In this document: piece by piece, positions 1 through 9,200 of the stretch | How positions within the stretch are numbered: position 1 is the first letter of the stretch | Layout of the letters: every line of letters starts with the position of its first letter | Source of the DNA: an uncultured Planococcus sp. | Lineage (GTDB): Bacteria > Bacillota > Bacilli > Bacillales_A > Planococcaceae | Direction of reading: 5' to 3' | DNA length: 64,000 nucleotides | NCBI GenBank assembly: GCA_947493585.1 | Contig: CANLRI010000001.1 | Coordinates: forward strand, 1,302,001-1,366,000 | Position numbers and translations under genes: made by a program | Notes under the pieces: model-generated | Database searches by the model: none | Told to the model about the DNA's origin: nothing | What the model saw: only the letters and a program-made list of their open reading frames with translations

Positions 1-28
1 CTGTAAAGAAATAAGGGGGAGCTCATCT

Positions 29-826
29 ATGGATCAGCATGCAATGGACCGTTACATAAAATCGATGATTAAAGAAGCAGGGCACCGAATCCGCAATTCA
101 TTTCTTAGCGACATCTCGGTGGATACGAAAGCCCACGCGAATGATTTGGTGACAAACGTGGACAAGGAAGTCGAGCAGTTCTTCATCCGCCATATCCGTG
201 AAGATTTTCCAGGCCACCGCGTTTTCGGCGAAGAAGGCTTTGGAGACACAATTGAAGAATTGAGCGGCACGGTATGGATGCTCGACCCGATTGATGGCAC
301 GATGAATTTTGTGCACCAACGACGCAATTTTGCCATTTCGCTCGGCATTTATGAAGATGGCGTCGGCAAGATGGGGTATATCTATGATGTCGTCAATGAT
401 GATCTTTATCACGCAATAGCAGGCGGCGGCGCATATTATAACGACGAACGGCTGCAGCCGCTCATTGAGACCGACATCAGCGAATCGATCATCGGCATGA
501 ATGCGATGTGGGCCACCCCGAACCGGCACGTGGAGCATGAAGCGACGATACGCCTCGTCCATGAGGCGCGAGGCATGCGTTCATATGGCTCGGCGGCGCT
601 TGAACTGGCGTATTTGGCGAGCGGGCGCATCGACGCCTATATTTCCATGCGGCTATCGCCATGGGATATTGCCGGAGGTTTGGTCATGGCAAACGAAGTA
701 GGCGCCGTCGCGAGTAATTTTTCAGGGCAGTCGGCAAACTTGTTAAAATCCGACACCTTTGTAGCTGCTAACCCGTCCATTCACGGGAAGTTGCTGCAAG
801 ATTATATTAAGCCGAAACACACATAA
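29..826 (+). CDS. suhB: inositol monophosphatase family protein (SuhB/YktC-like)
   Basis: Predicted Mg2+-dependent phosphatase of the inositol monophosphatase/FBPase superfamily, 265 aa, cytoplasmic. Visible motifs are the metal-binding GEEG at residues 67-70, the signature DPIDGT at 86-91 and the C-terminal PWDIAGG at 211-217, in the family's usual order and spacing, so the enzyme should be active. Length is normal. The ATG is preceded by AAGGGGGAG at good spacing. The physiological substrate cannot be read from sequence; family members act on inositol-1-phosphate and other small sugar or nucleotide phosphates. B. subtilis has a homologue (YktC) just upstream of the yla genes, matching this position. 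It ends at a strong bidirectional terminator. Confidence 0.9.
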   Translation: MDQHAMDRYIKSMIKEAGHRIRNSFLSDISVDTKAHANDLVTNVDKEVEQFFIRHIREDFPGHRVFGEEGFGDTIEELSGTVWMLDPIDGTMNFVHQRRNFAISLGIYEDGVGKMGYIYDVVNDDLYHAIAGGGAYYNDERLQPLIETDISESIIGMNAMWATPNRHVEHEATIRLVHEARGMRSYGSAALELAYLASGRIDAYISMRLSPWDIAGGLVMANEVGAVASNFSGQSANLLKSDTFVAANPSIHGKLLQDYIKPKHT

Positions 827-831
827 TCCAC

Positions 832-865
832 AAAAAAAGAGGCCGGGAAATCCCGGCCTCTTTTT
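832..865. terminator. bidirectional intrinsic terminator between suhB and ylaF
   Basis: GC-rich hairpin with arms AGAGGCCGGGA and TCCCGGCCTCT, an A-run on the left and a T-run on the right. It can stop both the rightward suhB transcript and the leftward ylaF transcript. Confidence 0.85.
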
Positions 866-871
866 AAGTGC

Positions 872-1081
872 TTATAATGCGCCAGCTTCGCGCATTTCTT
901 TTTTGCGTTTGAACCCAAAGCCCATAATGACCAACAACAATAGGATGGAGAGAAAAATACCGATGACGCTGCGAAGTGCCACTGCGACGCCAATAAGCAC
1001 CATTGCTCCGATTGCTGCCAAAGAAAAGACTACAAAAATCCATTTTATATTATGCCATGATTCTATGATCGCTTCTTTCAT
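872..1081 (-). CDS. ylaF: YlaF-like small membrane protein (DUF5325)
   Basis: Small integral membrane protein of 69 aa with two hydrophobic segments (about residues 14-34 and 38-56), followed by a basic stop-transfer stretch FKRKKE. It matches B. subtilis YlaF in size, topology and position, divergent from typA. No function is known for the family. The start ATG has GGAGGT eight bases upstream on the minus strand. It shares the intergenic space 1082-1188 with the typA promoter. Confidence 0.75.
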   Translation of the reverse strand: MKEAIIESWHNIKWIFVVFSLAAIGAMVLIGVAVALRSVIGIFLSILLLLVIMGFGFKRKKEMREAGAL

Positions 1082-1137
1082 ATCATCTAACCTCCTGCAT
1101 GCGAGAAAATAAAATCGTAGGGTTTTTCCCCTATATG

Positions 1138-1146
1138 TGCTATACT
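1138..1146 (+). promoter_or_regulatory. extended -10 promoter for typA
   Basis: TGC followed by TATACT forms an extended -10 element; no good -35 hexamer lies upstream. It is 43 bases before the chosen typA ATG. The reading frame open from 1099 would begin upstream of this promoter, so it is not the start. Confidence 0.45.
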
Positions 1147-1188
1147 AGCACAGTTATAGGCTCGAAAAAAGAATATTGGAGTGAAAGT

Positions 1189-3036
1189 ATGACTAACCTT
1201 AGAAACGATTTACGAAACATTGCAATTATCGCACACGTTGACCACGGCAAAACGACATTGGTGGATCAGTTGCTTCAGCAATCAGGGATCTTCCGATCAA
1301 ACGAACATGTTGATGAGCGGGCGATGGACTCAAACGACATTGAAAGAGAACGCGGAATCACAATCCTAGCGAAAAATACCGCGATTCAATATAAAGACGC
1401 TAAAATCAACATTTTGGATACTCCTGGTCACGCCGATTTCGGCGGTGAAGTAGAACGTATCATGAAAATGGTTGATGGCGTCTTGCTTGTTGTCGATGCA
1501 TATGAAGGCTGTATGCCACAGACACGCTTTGTGCTTAAAAAAGCGCTAGAGCAAAACTTGAAGCCGATTGTTGTCGTTAACAAAATTGACCGCGATTTCG
1601 CGCGTCCTGATGAAGTTGTCGATGAAGTCATCGAATTGTTCATCGAACTTGAAGCAAACGACGACCAATTGGAATTCCCGGTCATTTTCGCATCAGGCAT
1701 GAACGGAACTGCCAGCCTTTCGTCTGATCCAGCTGATCAGGAAGAAACGATGCAGGTTATTTACGATGCAATTATGGACCACGTACCAGCACCGATCGAC
1801 AACCGTGAAGAGCCGCTGCAATTCCAAGTAGCGCTTCTTGACTACAGCGATTACGTTGGACGTATCGGAATCGGCCGCGTATTCCGCGGGACGATTGAAG
1901 TCGGGCAATCCGTTTCATTAATGAAATTGGATGGCTCAGTCAAAAACTTCCGTGTCACTAAAATCCACGGATTTATGGGACTGAAACGCGTTGAGATCCA
2001 AAAAGCTGAAGCTGGCGATCTAATTGCCATTTCAGGCATGGAAGATATCAACGTTGGGGAAACTGTGACACCACAGGATCACCAGGAAGCACTGCCTGTC
2101 CTTCGCATCGACGAACCGACGTTGCAAATGACATTCCTTGTCAACAACAGCCCGTTCGCTGGTAAAGAAGGAAAATGGATTACATCGCGTAAAATCCAAG
2201 AACGTTTGGATGCACAGTTGCAAACTGATGTCTCTTTACGTGTAGACCCTACTGATTCTCCTGACGCATGGGTCGTTTCAGGGCGCGGCGAGTTGCACTT
2301 GTCGATTCTGATCGAAAACATGCGCCGCGAAGGATTCGAGCTGCAGGTTTCAAAACCTGAAGTAATCGTCCGTATGGTAGACGGAGTTCGTTGCGAACCT
2401 GTCGAGCGCGTTCAAGTTGACGTTCCAGAAGAATATACTGGCGCAATCATCGAATCACTCGGTGAACGCAAAGGTGAAATGTTGGATATGGTCAATAACG
2501 GCAGTGGGCAAGTCCGTCTTGTCTTTAACGTTCCTGCACGTGGCTTAATTGGTTACACAACTGAATTCCTGACGCAAACACGTGGATACGGAATCATCAA
2601 CCACACATTCGACAGCTATCAGCCAGTTGCATCAGGACGCGTAGGCGGACGTCGCCAAGGCGTTCTCGTTTCCATGGAACGCGGCAAATCATCAACATAC
2701 GGCTTGATGGGCATCGAAGACCGCGGAACTTCATTTGTTGAAGTCGGCACTGAAATCTACGAAGGCATGATCGTCGGTGAACATAACCGCGACAACGACT
2801 TGACGGTCAATATCGTTAAGATCAAAGCGGCGACTAACATCCGTTCTGCCAACAAAGACCAGACGACTACTATGAAGAAAGCGCGTTTGATGAGCCTAGA
2901 AGAAGCTCTAGAATACTTGAACGATGATGAGTACTGTGAAATCACTCCTCAATCGATCCGTTTGCGCAAGAAAATTCTTGATAAGAATGAGCGCGAGCGC
3001 ATGGCGAAGAAAAAGAAAGTGGCCATCGAAGAATAA
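1189..3036 (+). CDS. typA: translational GTPase TypA/BipA
   Basis: Ribosome-binding translational GTPase related to EF-G and LepA. It assists 50S assembly and translation under stress or cold in the bacteria studied. The protein is 615 aa, the usual length. Near the N terminus are the G1 loop AHVDHGKT (residues 15-22), G3 DTPGH and G4 NKID, followed by the beta-barrel, two alpha/beta domains and the BipA-specific C-terminal domain. The frame stays open back to 1099, but ATG 1189 follows TTGGAGTG at proper spacing and gives the canonical N terminus. Synteny ylaF-typA-ylaH matches B. subtilis. Confidence 0.96.
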   Translation: MTNLRNDLRNIAIIAHVDHGKTTLVDQLLQQSGIFRSNEHVDERAMDSNDIERERGITILAKNTAIQYKDAKINILDTPGHADFGGEVERIMKMVDGVLLVVDAYEGCMPQTRFVLKKALEQNLKPIVVVNKIDRDFARPDEVVDEVIELFIELEANDDQLEFPVIFASGMNGTASLSSDPADQEETMQVIYDAIMDHVPAPIDNREEPLQFQVALLDYSDYVGRIGIGRVFRGTIEVGQSVSLMKLDGSVKNFRVTKIHGFMGLKRVEIQKAEAGDLIAISGMEDINVGETVTPQDHQEALPVLRIDEPTLQMTFLVNNSPFAGKEGKWITSRKIQERLDAQLQTDVSLRVDPTDSPDAWVVSGRGELHLSILIENMRREGFELQVSKPEVIVRMVDGVRCEPVERVQVDVPEEYTGAIIESLGERKGEMLDMVNNGSGQVRLVFNVPARGLIGYTTEFLTQTRGYGIINHTFDSYQPVASGRVGGRRQGVLVSMERGKSSTYGLMGIEDRGTSFVEVGTEIYEGMIVGEHNRDNDLTVNIVKIKAATNIRSANKDQTTTMKKARLMSLEEALEYLNDDEYCEITPQSIRLRKKILDKNERERMAKKKKVAIEE

Positions 3037-3059
3037 ACAACTGGAAGGATGTATAATCA

Positions 3060-3389
3060 GTGGACGAGCAAGCTTTTGTCTATGAAAATATGTATCCGGT
3101 AGCCCGTATTCTCTACCAAAATTTGCCGAACTTTGATGTGGCGGGATATGCACTGTTTGCCGTCATCTTCCTATTATCGGCACTTGTTTACAAACTGGGC
3201 TTTGCCAAAAAATTATCGATCGGAAAAAATGCAGTCATCATCTTGTTCTTGGCTGCGGGCGGATTAGGGCTGACATTCTTGGCCTTTTTCCTACCTGTGG
3301 TCGAGGGCTTGGTCATTGCCGCATTGATTCTCATCCTTTATAAAATCCGCCTATGGCGCGAAAAACGCGAAAACGCTGCTTCTCAATGA
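3060..3389 (+). CDS. ylaH: YlaH-like membrane protein
   Basis: Integral membrane protein of 109 aa with three hydrophobic segments (about residues 27-46, 56-76 and 78-97) and a basic C terminus. It matches the YlaH family in position directly after typA and in topology. The function is unknown. It starts at GTG, with GGAAGGATG upstream. Its last codons encode the left arm of a terminator hairpin, and its stop codon lies in the loop region, overlapping the end of the opposite-strand gene by 7 bp. Confidence 0.75.
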   Translation: MDEQAFVYENMYPVARILYQNLPNFDVAGYALFAVIFLLSALVYKLGFAKKLSIGKNAVIILFLAAGGLGLTFLAFFLPVVEGLVIAALILILYKIRLWREKRENAASQ

Positions 3390-3403
3390 GAAGCAGCGTT
3401 TTT
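3370..3403. terminator. bidirectional terminator built from the ends of two convergent genes
   Basis: Arms AAAACGCTGCTTCTC and GAGAAGCAGCGTTTT flank a short AAT loop, with T-runs on both strands. Both convergent coding regions run into the hairpin and both stop codons lie inside it. Confidence 0.85.
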
Positions 3404-3832
3404 GCGTTCAAATGTTTTATAAAGGATCGGCAATAGCAGTGCATATGTCAGATGGGCTAATATCCAATAAAGGAACGCCCCCATGTCGGTCGGTTCCGGG
3501 ACATCTGCTTCTACCGCAAGAATGGAAAGCGGGAAAAATAGGATATAGGTCGGCAAAGTGAGCACCAAGCTGATGATCGTCAACTGGCCGAAAGTATAGT
3601 TGCGGCGTTTGGCGATATACACATAGACAATGCCGATTACCAGCGAGATGATCAAATGGAAAACGAACTCGGTCAGCTCGGACCAGTTCACTTGATTGAC
3701 CAAAGGAATAAAGTCGACATTCAATAGCAATTCATAATTCCGGACGCCGGTCACTGCCTGCATCCATTTCAATAACAATCCAAGAATGAGGCCGCTCCAG
3801 AAACCAATCCATAAACCTTTTAATAGTTTCAT
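3383..3832 (-). CDS. uncharacterised four-helix membrane protein
   Basis: Protein of 149 aa that I do not recognise. Four hydrophobic segments are visible (about residues 7-25, 55-77, 87-106 and 119-138), separated by short polar loops. There is no catalytic motif and no cysteine. The start overlaps the YlaI stop as TAATG, which implies translational coupling in a minus-strand operon with ylaI and the 168-aa gene. I do not know it from this position in B. subtilis. It could be a small membrane regulator or a transport accessory; nothing in the sequence decides. Confidence 0.6.
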   Translation of the reverse strand: MKLLKGLWIGFWSGLILGLLLKWMQAVTGVRNYELLLNVDFIPLVNQVNWSELTEFVFHLIISLVIGIVYVYIAKRRNYTFGQLTIISLVLTLPTYILFFPLSILAVEADVPEPTDMGAFLYWILAHLTYALLLPILYKTFERKNAASH

Positions 3833-4035
3833 TAGAAATCATCCTCAATGCTGCGGGAACTGCGGAAGAAATGAAAATGGCCCGTAGCTAGCCGCTCTTC
3901 GGTCCGTTTGGTGATGCGGTCGTGGCATTCTTCGCACATATGGGTGTGAATTGGACGGTTGCGCAAGCGCTTGGCTTGCAATGTATCGTCTTCCAATTCT
4001 TCGATCTTATCGCAGATGACGCATTGAACACGCAT
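3832..4035 (-). CDS. ylaI: YlaI-like zinc-ribbon protein (DUF2197)
   Basis: Small cytoplasmic protein of 67 aa with two CxxC pairs (CVIC and CEEC) separated by about 25 residues, an arrangement typical of one structural zinc site. The middle is rich in basic residues (KRLRNRP, RITKRTEER), compatible with nucleic-acid contact, but no role has been established. Of two in-frame ATGs six bases apart, the downstream one sits seven bases after AGGAGG, while the upstream one is only one base away; hence the start at 4035. It is coupled to the downstream membrane protein gene. Confidence 0.75.
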   Translation of the reverse strand: MRVQCVICDKIEELEDDTLQAKRLRNRPIHTHMCEECHDRITKRTEERLATGHFHFFRSSRSIEDDF

Positions 4036-4046
4036 AATCATTCCTC

Positions 4047-4553
4047 CTATTCGACCCGGATGGCAGAGACGTGGGTAATCGGCTGATCAATATTCGAGCC
4101 GTCTGGCAACAGAATGTGGACTGGACCGTCTTCGCGAAGAGGCTTTCCGTCCTGGCTGAATTTAAAGATCAATTGCTTGGCATTTTCAATCGAAAAGTCA
4201 TGGTCACCTGATGCAGTTTCGAACACGACTTTCGATGCGCCGTTAATTGGCTCTGCATTCTCGAGGAATGGCTGGAAGCGCATGCCAAATGTACCTGTAA
4301 GCATATCCTGTTTTTCCTGCCGCTTGTATTTCTTTTCAGAATTTAGTGTTGGCGGCACGGTGGCGCCTTCCATGATTTCACGCGACCAATGTTCACCCAT
4401 GCCGCGCTTATATTCTTCCAAATCGTCCTTATCGACATGTTCTTCTGTGAAAAAGGTTTTCAGGTCCAGTTTGCGATCATCGAAAATCCACACGGTTGGA
4501 TCCAAGGTCAGTTTGTATGTGACTTGTCCTTTAAACGGTATGATGAATTCCAT
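4047..4553 (-). CDS. conserved protein of unknown function, 168 aa
   Basis: Soluble acidic protein that I cannot assign. It begins with a beta-strand-like segment (EFIIPFKGQVTYKLTLDPTVW) and has a charged middle region (residues 35-90) with a KKYKRQEK cluster. It has no signal peptide and no membrane helix. A good ribosome site (GGAGGG, eight-base spacing) precedes the ATG. It is first in a minus-strand operon, with ylaI following after 11 bp. Some automated annotations may call such proteins peptidyl-prolyl isomerases, but I see no recognised isomerase motif and do not adopt that. Confidence 0.6.
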   Translation of the reverse strand: MEFIIPFKGQVTYKLTLDPTVWIFDDRKLDLKTFFTEEHVDKDDLEEYKRGMGEHWSREIMEGATVPPTLNSEKKYKRQEKQDMLTGTFGMRFQPFLENAEPINGASKVVFETASGDHDFSIENAKQLIFKFSQDGKPLREDGPVHILLPDGSNIDQPITHVSAIRVE

Positions 4554-4642
4554 AAATAAAACCCTCCATTATAGTATCTCTCCTCTTCAGTATAACTGTT
4601 CGCCCACAATTCCCAAAGGGTTTAATCCCTTTCATGAGAGAC

Positions 4643-4671
4643 TTGCAATTTGGCACTGTAAAAGATACACT
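4643..4671 (+). promoter_or_regulatory. SigA-type promoter for ylaN
   Basis: TTGCAA and TACACT separated by 17 bases, 46 bases before the ylaN ATG. It drives ylaN away from the divergent 168-aa gene. Confidence 0.5.
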
Positions 4672-4717
4672 TTAAACAGGCTAATGGAGCAGAAATACAA
4701 GTGATGGGGGAGTCCTC

Positions 4718-4999
4718 ATGGAACATACAGAAGAACAGACTTATCAGGAAAAAGCGCTGGAACTCCTTAAAGCTGATGCAGAGAAAATAGAGCAATTGAT
4801 CAAGGTGCAGATGGATCATCTTACATTGCCTTCCTGCCCTTTATATGAAGAAGTTCTTGATACGCAGATGTTTGGTTTATCGCGGGAAATCGATTTTGCC
4901 GTCAAACTCGGCTTGATCGAACGTGAGACCGGTAAAAATTTAATGGATACGCTGGAGAAGAAACTGTCCATCCTCCACGATGCGTATACAAATAAATGA
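4718..4999 (+). CDS. ylaN: YlaN family protein (UPF0358/DUF1507)
   Basis: Small, mostly helical cytoplasmic protein of 93 aa. It matches the YlaN family in length and order of features, including the [18 protein letters not shown] central motif and a C-terminal helix. Family knowledge: in B. subtilis and Staphylococcus aureus YlaN is linked to iron homeostasis, binding ferrous iron and relieving Fur repression. The single cysteine (in PSCPLY) and the acidic E/D residues around it could contribute to metal binding; this is inference. It has its own promoter and a terminator, so it is monocistronic, immediately upstream of ftsW as in B. subtilis. Confidence 0.9.
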   Translation: MEHTEEQTYQEKALELLKADAEKIEQLIKVQMDHLTLPSCPLYEEVLDTQMFGLSREIDFAVKLGLIERETGKNLMDTLEKKLSILHDAYTNK

Positions 5000-5002
5000 C
5001 CC

Positions 5003-5034
5003 AAAACTCAAACGATTCCAGTTTGAGTTTTTTT
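5003..5034 (+). terminator. intrinsic terminator after ylaN
   Basis: Ten-base-pair stem AAACTCAAAC / GTTTGAGTTT around a seven-base loop, followed by a T-run. Confidence 0.8.
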
Positions 5035-5068
5035 ACTAATGAATCCAATTGAATGAGGTATAAAAACA

Positions 5069-6235
5069 ATGAAATCCTACATCAAGAAATACGGCAAGTA
5101 CATAGACTACCCGCTTCTCTTTGCATATTTGACATTGACGATTTTTGGCCTAATCATGATTTACTCTTCCAGCATGGCCTGGTCCGTGAACTATTATAAT
5201 GATTCCCCCGACCGCTTCTACATACAGCAATTGATCAACTTGGCGATCGCCTATCCTGTATTTTTGCTCGCTGCCATTTTCCCGTATAAGCATTTCAAGA
5301 AAAAATGGATGATGGCGACCGTACTCGCGGTCATTTTTGCCGGGCTCATCCTTGTCCATTTTATTGGATTTGCGGCAGGGGGGGCAAAAAGTTGGATCAG
5401 CCTCGGCTTTGCCAATATCCAACCGTCAGAAGTCGCCAAGGTCGGCTTGATTTTTTATTTGGCTGGTGTATTTTCCAACAAATACCGCAACGGCTCCATC
5501 AATAAATTGAACGAATCGATCATCCCACCGGTTATCATTTTGACAGCTGTGTTGCTGCTCGTCTTTCTCGAGCCTGACCTTGGTTCGATGGTTATCATCG
5601 GCGCTGTTGGCCTGTCAGTAATGGCCGCTTCAGGCGTCCGCCTGAAGCCGTTCGTGAAATTGGCAGGTATTGTCATTGCTGCCGCTGCGGTATTCATCAT
5701 CCCGGCGATGATTTTTGCGAAAGACCTGATTTTCACAGAAAAGCGGGTAGGGCGCATCGATGCTTTCTTCAACCCATTTTCCGATGAGCTCGGATTCGGC
5801 TTCCAAATCGTGAACGGCTATTTGGCAATCGGATCAGGAGGGCTTAGCGGCCTTGGTCTCGGCCAGTCCATTCAAAAGCTGGGCTATTTGCCAGAGCCCC
5901 ATACCGATTTCATCATGTCGGTCATTGCGGAAGAACTCGGCGTTCTCGGCGTCTTCGTCGTGATCGGCGGTTTGGGCTTCGTTGTCCTTCGTGGATTATG
6001 GATTGCCATGACAACTAGCGACCCGCTTGCGCGCATGCTTGCAGCGGGCGTTGCAAGCATGATCGGCATCCAATCGTTCGTCAATCTGGGCGGCTTGTCG
6101 GGCATCATCCCGCTAACTGGCGTTACACTTCCATTTATAAGCTATGGCGGAACTTCGGTAATTTTGTTATCGTTAGCTATGGGAGTATTAATGAATGTTT
6201 CCATGTTCAATAAATACGAAAAAACGAAAAAGTAA
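5069..6235 (+). CDS. ftsW: SEDS peptidoglycan polymerase FtsW
   Basis: Septal peptidoglycan glycosyltransferase of the SEDS family, 388 aa, with about ten membrane helices. Visible family features are the AAGGAKSWISLG/IQPSEVAK block in the first half (around residues 105-125), the EPDLGS motif containing the putative catalytic acid, and the C-terminal block IPLTGVTLPFISYGGTS. Assignment as FtsW rather than RodA rests on position (ylaN-ftsW-pycA as in B. subtilis); sequence alone would also allow RodA. It should work with the class B PBP encoded at 35910-38261. The ATG follows GAGGT at nine-base spacing. Confidence 0.9.
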   Translation: MKSYIKKYGKYIDYPLLFAYLTLTIFGLIMIYSSSMAWSVNYYNDSPDRFYIQQLINLAIAYPVFLLAAIFPYKHFKKKWMMATVLAVIFAGLILVHFIGFAAGGAKSWISLGFANIQPSEVAKVGLIFYLAGVFSNKYRNGSINKLNESIIPPVIILTAVLLLVFLEPDLGSMVIIGAVGLSVMAASGVRLKPFVKLAGIVIAAAAVFIIPAMIFAKDLIFTEKRVGRIDAFFNPFSDELGFGFQIVNGYLAIGSGGLSGLGLGQSIQKLGYLPEPHTDFIMSVIAEELGVLGVFVVIGGLGFVVLRGLWIAMTTSDPLARMLAAGVASMIGIQSFVNLGGLSGIIPLTGVTLPFISYGGTSVILLSLAMGVLMNVSMFNKYEKTKK

Positions 6236-6250
6236 AGGGTGTGCGTCGGA

Positions 6251-9200
6251 GTGAAAGAGATTAACAAGATCTTAGTAGCCAACCGCGGAGAAATTGCAAT
6301 TCGGATCTTCCGCGCCTGTACAGAACTGAATCTTCGGACAGTTGCGATTTATTCGCAGGAAGACAGCGGTTCGTTTCATCGTTACAAAGCTGACGAGTCG
6401 TATTTAGTCGGCAAAGGCAAAAAGCCAATCGATGCTTATTTGGACATTGAAGACATCATTCGCATCGCCAAGGACTCCGGAGTGGATGCCATTCACCCAG
6501 GGTATGGATTTTTATCCGAAAACGTGCATTTTGCACGGCGCTGTGAAGAAGAAGGCATCGTATTTATCGGGCCGACATCACGCCACTTGGATATGTTCGG
6601 CGATAAAGTCAAAGCCCGTGACCAGGCAATTGCTGCAGGCATTCCTGTCATTCCAGGAACGGACGGGCCTGTCGAATCATTGGCTGAAGTCGAAGCATTT
6701 GCTGAACAAGCCGGATTCCCGTTGATGATCAAAGCATCACTAGGCGGAGGCGGACGCGGCATGCGTATCGTCAAAGACGAAAGTGAGCTGGCATCATCTT
6801 ACGAGCGTGCAAAATCCGAAGCAAAAGCTGCGTTCGGTTCCGACGAAATGTATGTGGAAAAATTCGTAGACAAACCAAAACACATTGAAGTGCAGATCCT
6901 CGGTGATGCAGAAGGCAATGTTGTCCACCTGTATGAACGTGACTGCTCTATTCAACGGCGCCACCAGAAAGTCGTGGAAATCGCCCCTTCCAACTCAATC
7001 AGCAACGAATTACGCAACGAAATTTGCGACGCTGCCGTTAAATTAATGAAAAACATTGATTACATAAATGCCGGGACAGTAGAATTCCTGGTGGCGGGAG
7101 ATGAATTTTACTTTATCGAAGTAAACCCCCGCATCCAAGTTGAACACACAATCACTGAAATGGTCACAGGCATCGATATCGTTCATGCACAGATCCATAT
7201 CGCCCGCGGTCACATGCTGCATAGCGAAACGATCGCCATCCCGCAACAAGAGGATATTCCTTTGTTCGGATTCGCTATCCAATCGCGTGTAACAACTGAA
7301 GATCCATTGAATGATTTCATGCCGGATGCCGGAAAATTGATGGTTTACCGTTCAGGAGGCGGATTTGGCGTACGTCTGGATGCCGGAAACGGTTTTCAGG
7401 GAGCGGTCATTTCCCCGTATTACGATTCATTGCTCGTTAAAGTGTCGACTTGGGCAACGACGTTCAAAGAAGCGGCAGCGAAAATGGACCGCAACTTGCA
7501 GGAATTCCGTATCCGCGGCATCAAAACGAATATCCCGTTCCTGGAAAATGTGGTAAAGCATCAAAACTTCATTAACGGTGATTTCGACACGAGCTTTATC
7601 GACAGCACACCTGAATTGTTTAAGTTCCCAGTGCGTCAAGACCGTGGAACGAAACTGCTTAGCTATATCGGCAATGTGACGGTCAATGGCTTCCCGGGTA
7701 TCGAGAAGAAAAAGAAGCCGATTCATGCCGCACCCCGCAAACCGGAAATCGATATTATCACCGAAGTTCCACAAGGCACAAAACAGATCCTCGATGAGCG
7801 TGGCCCAGAAGGATTGACGAAATGGATACTCGAACAAGACGATGTGCTATTGACAGATACCACTTTGCGCGATGCCCATCAATCACTGCTGGCAACGCGC
7901 ATGCGTTCACACGATATGTTTGCGGTCGCAAAAGAAACGGCCCGCCTCCAAAGCGATTTGTTCTCGATGGAGATGTGGGGAGGCGCGACATTCGATGTGT
8001 CTTACCGCTTCTTGAAGGAAGATCCGTGGCAGCGCCTTATCAAATTGCGTGAAGACATTCCGAATGTGTTGTTCCAGATGTTGTTCCGCGGAGCGAATGC
8101 TGTCGGCTATAAAAACTATCCGGATAACGTCATCCGCGAGTTTGCCAAGACTTCAGCTGAAGCTGGAATCGATGTATTCCGCATTTTCGATAGTCTCAAC
8201 TGGATCAAAGGCATGGAAGTTGCCATCGATGAAGTGCGTAACTCGGGCAAAGTCGCAGAAGCAGCGATTTGCTATACAGGAGACATTCTAGACCCGAGCC
8301 GCGATAAATACACGGTTCAATACTATAAAGATATGGCGAAAGAGCTGGAAGCAGCAGGCGCCCATATCCTGGCCATCAAAGACATGGCTGGCCTATTAAA
8401 GCCGGAAGCTGCATACCGGCTCGTTTCGGAGCTGAAAGATACGGTATCCTTGCCAATCCATTTGCATACGCACGATACAAGCGGAAACGGCATCTATCTT
8501 TATTCCAAAGCGATTGAAGCAGGCGTCGACATCGTGGATACGGCCCTTGGTACCATGGCGGGGCTCACGTCACAGCCAAGCGCCAACTCGCTGTATTATG
8601 CGATGAGCGGCAACAAACGGAAAATCAAGGCAGATATCGAGTCTCTTGAGACTATGTCCCATTACTGGGAAGATGTCCGCAAGTATTACAGCGATTTTGA
8701 AAGCGGCATGAACAGTCCGCATTCCGAAATTTATGTTCACGAAATGCCAGGTGGCCAGTACAGCAACTTGCAGCAGCAAGCAAAAGCAGTCGGTCTCGGC
8801 ATGCGCTGGGAAGAAGTGAAAGAAATGTATTCCCGCGTTAATATGTTGTTCGGCGATGTCGTGAAAGTTACGCCATCATCGAAAGTGGTAGGAGACATGG
8901 CTTTGTTCATGGTCCAGAACGAACTGGATGAAAAAACAGTGCTGACACGTGGTGAGAATATCGATTTCCCAGAATCGGTCATCGAGTTCTTTGAGGGCTA
9001 TATTGGCCAACCACACGGCGGCTTCCCGAAAGAATTGCAGAAAGTGATTTTGAAAGAACGCGAGCCGATCACAGTGCGCCCGGGCGAACTGCTCGAACCT
9101 GCTGATTTTGACGCAATCCGCGAGACCTTGTTCAAGCGGCTGGAGCGGCCGGTCACAAGCCATGAAGTGCTGGCCTACGCGCTATATCCGAAAGTGTTCG

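Noticed and set aside
1099..1188. Upstream extension of typA
   Set aside because: It contains the promoter -10 element and lacks similarity to TypA N termini.
4114..4704. 196-aa plus-strand frame opposite the 168-aa gene
   Set aside because: Serine-rich, low-sense composition; it is antisense to a gene with a good ribosome site and runs across the ylaN promoter.
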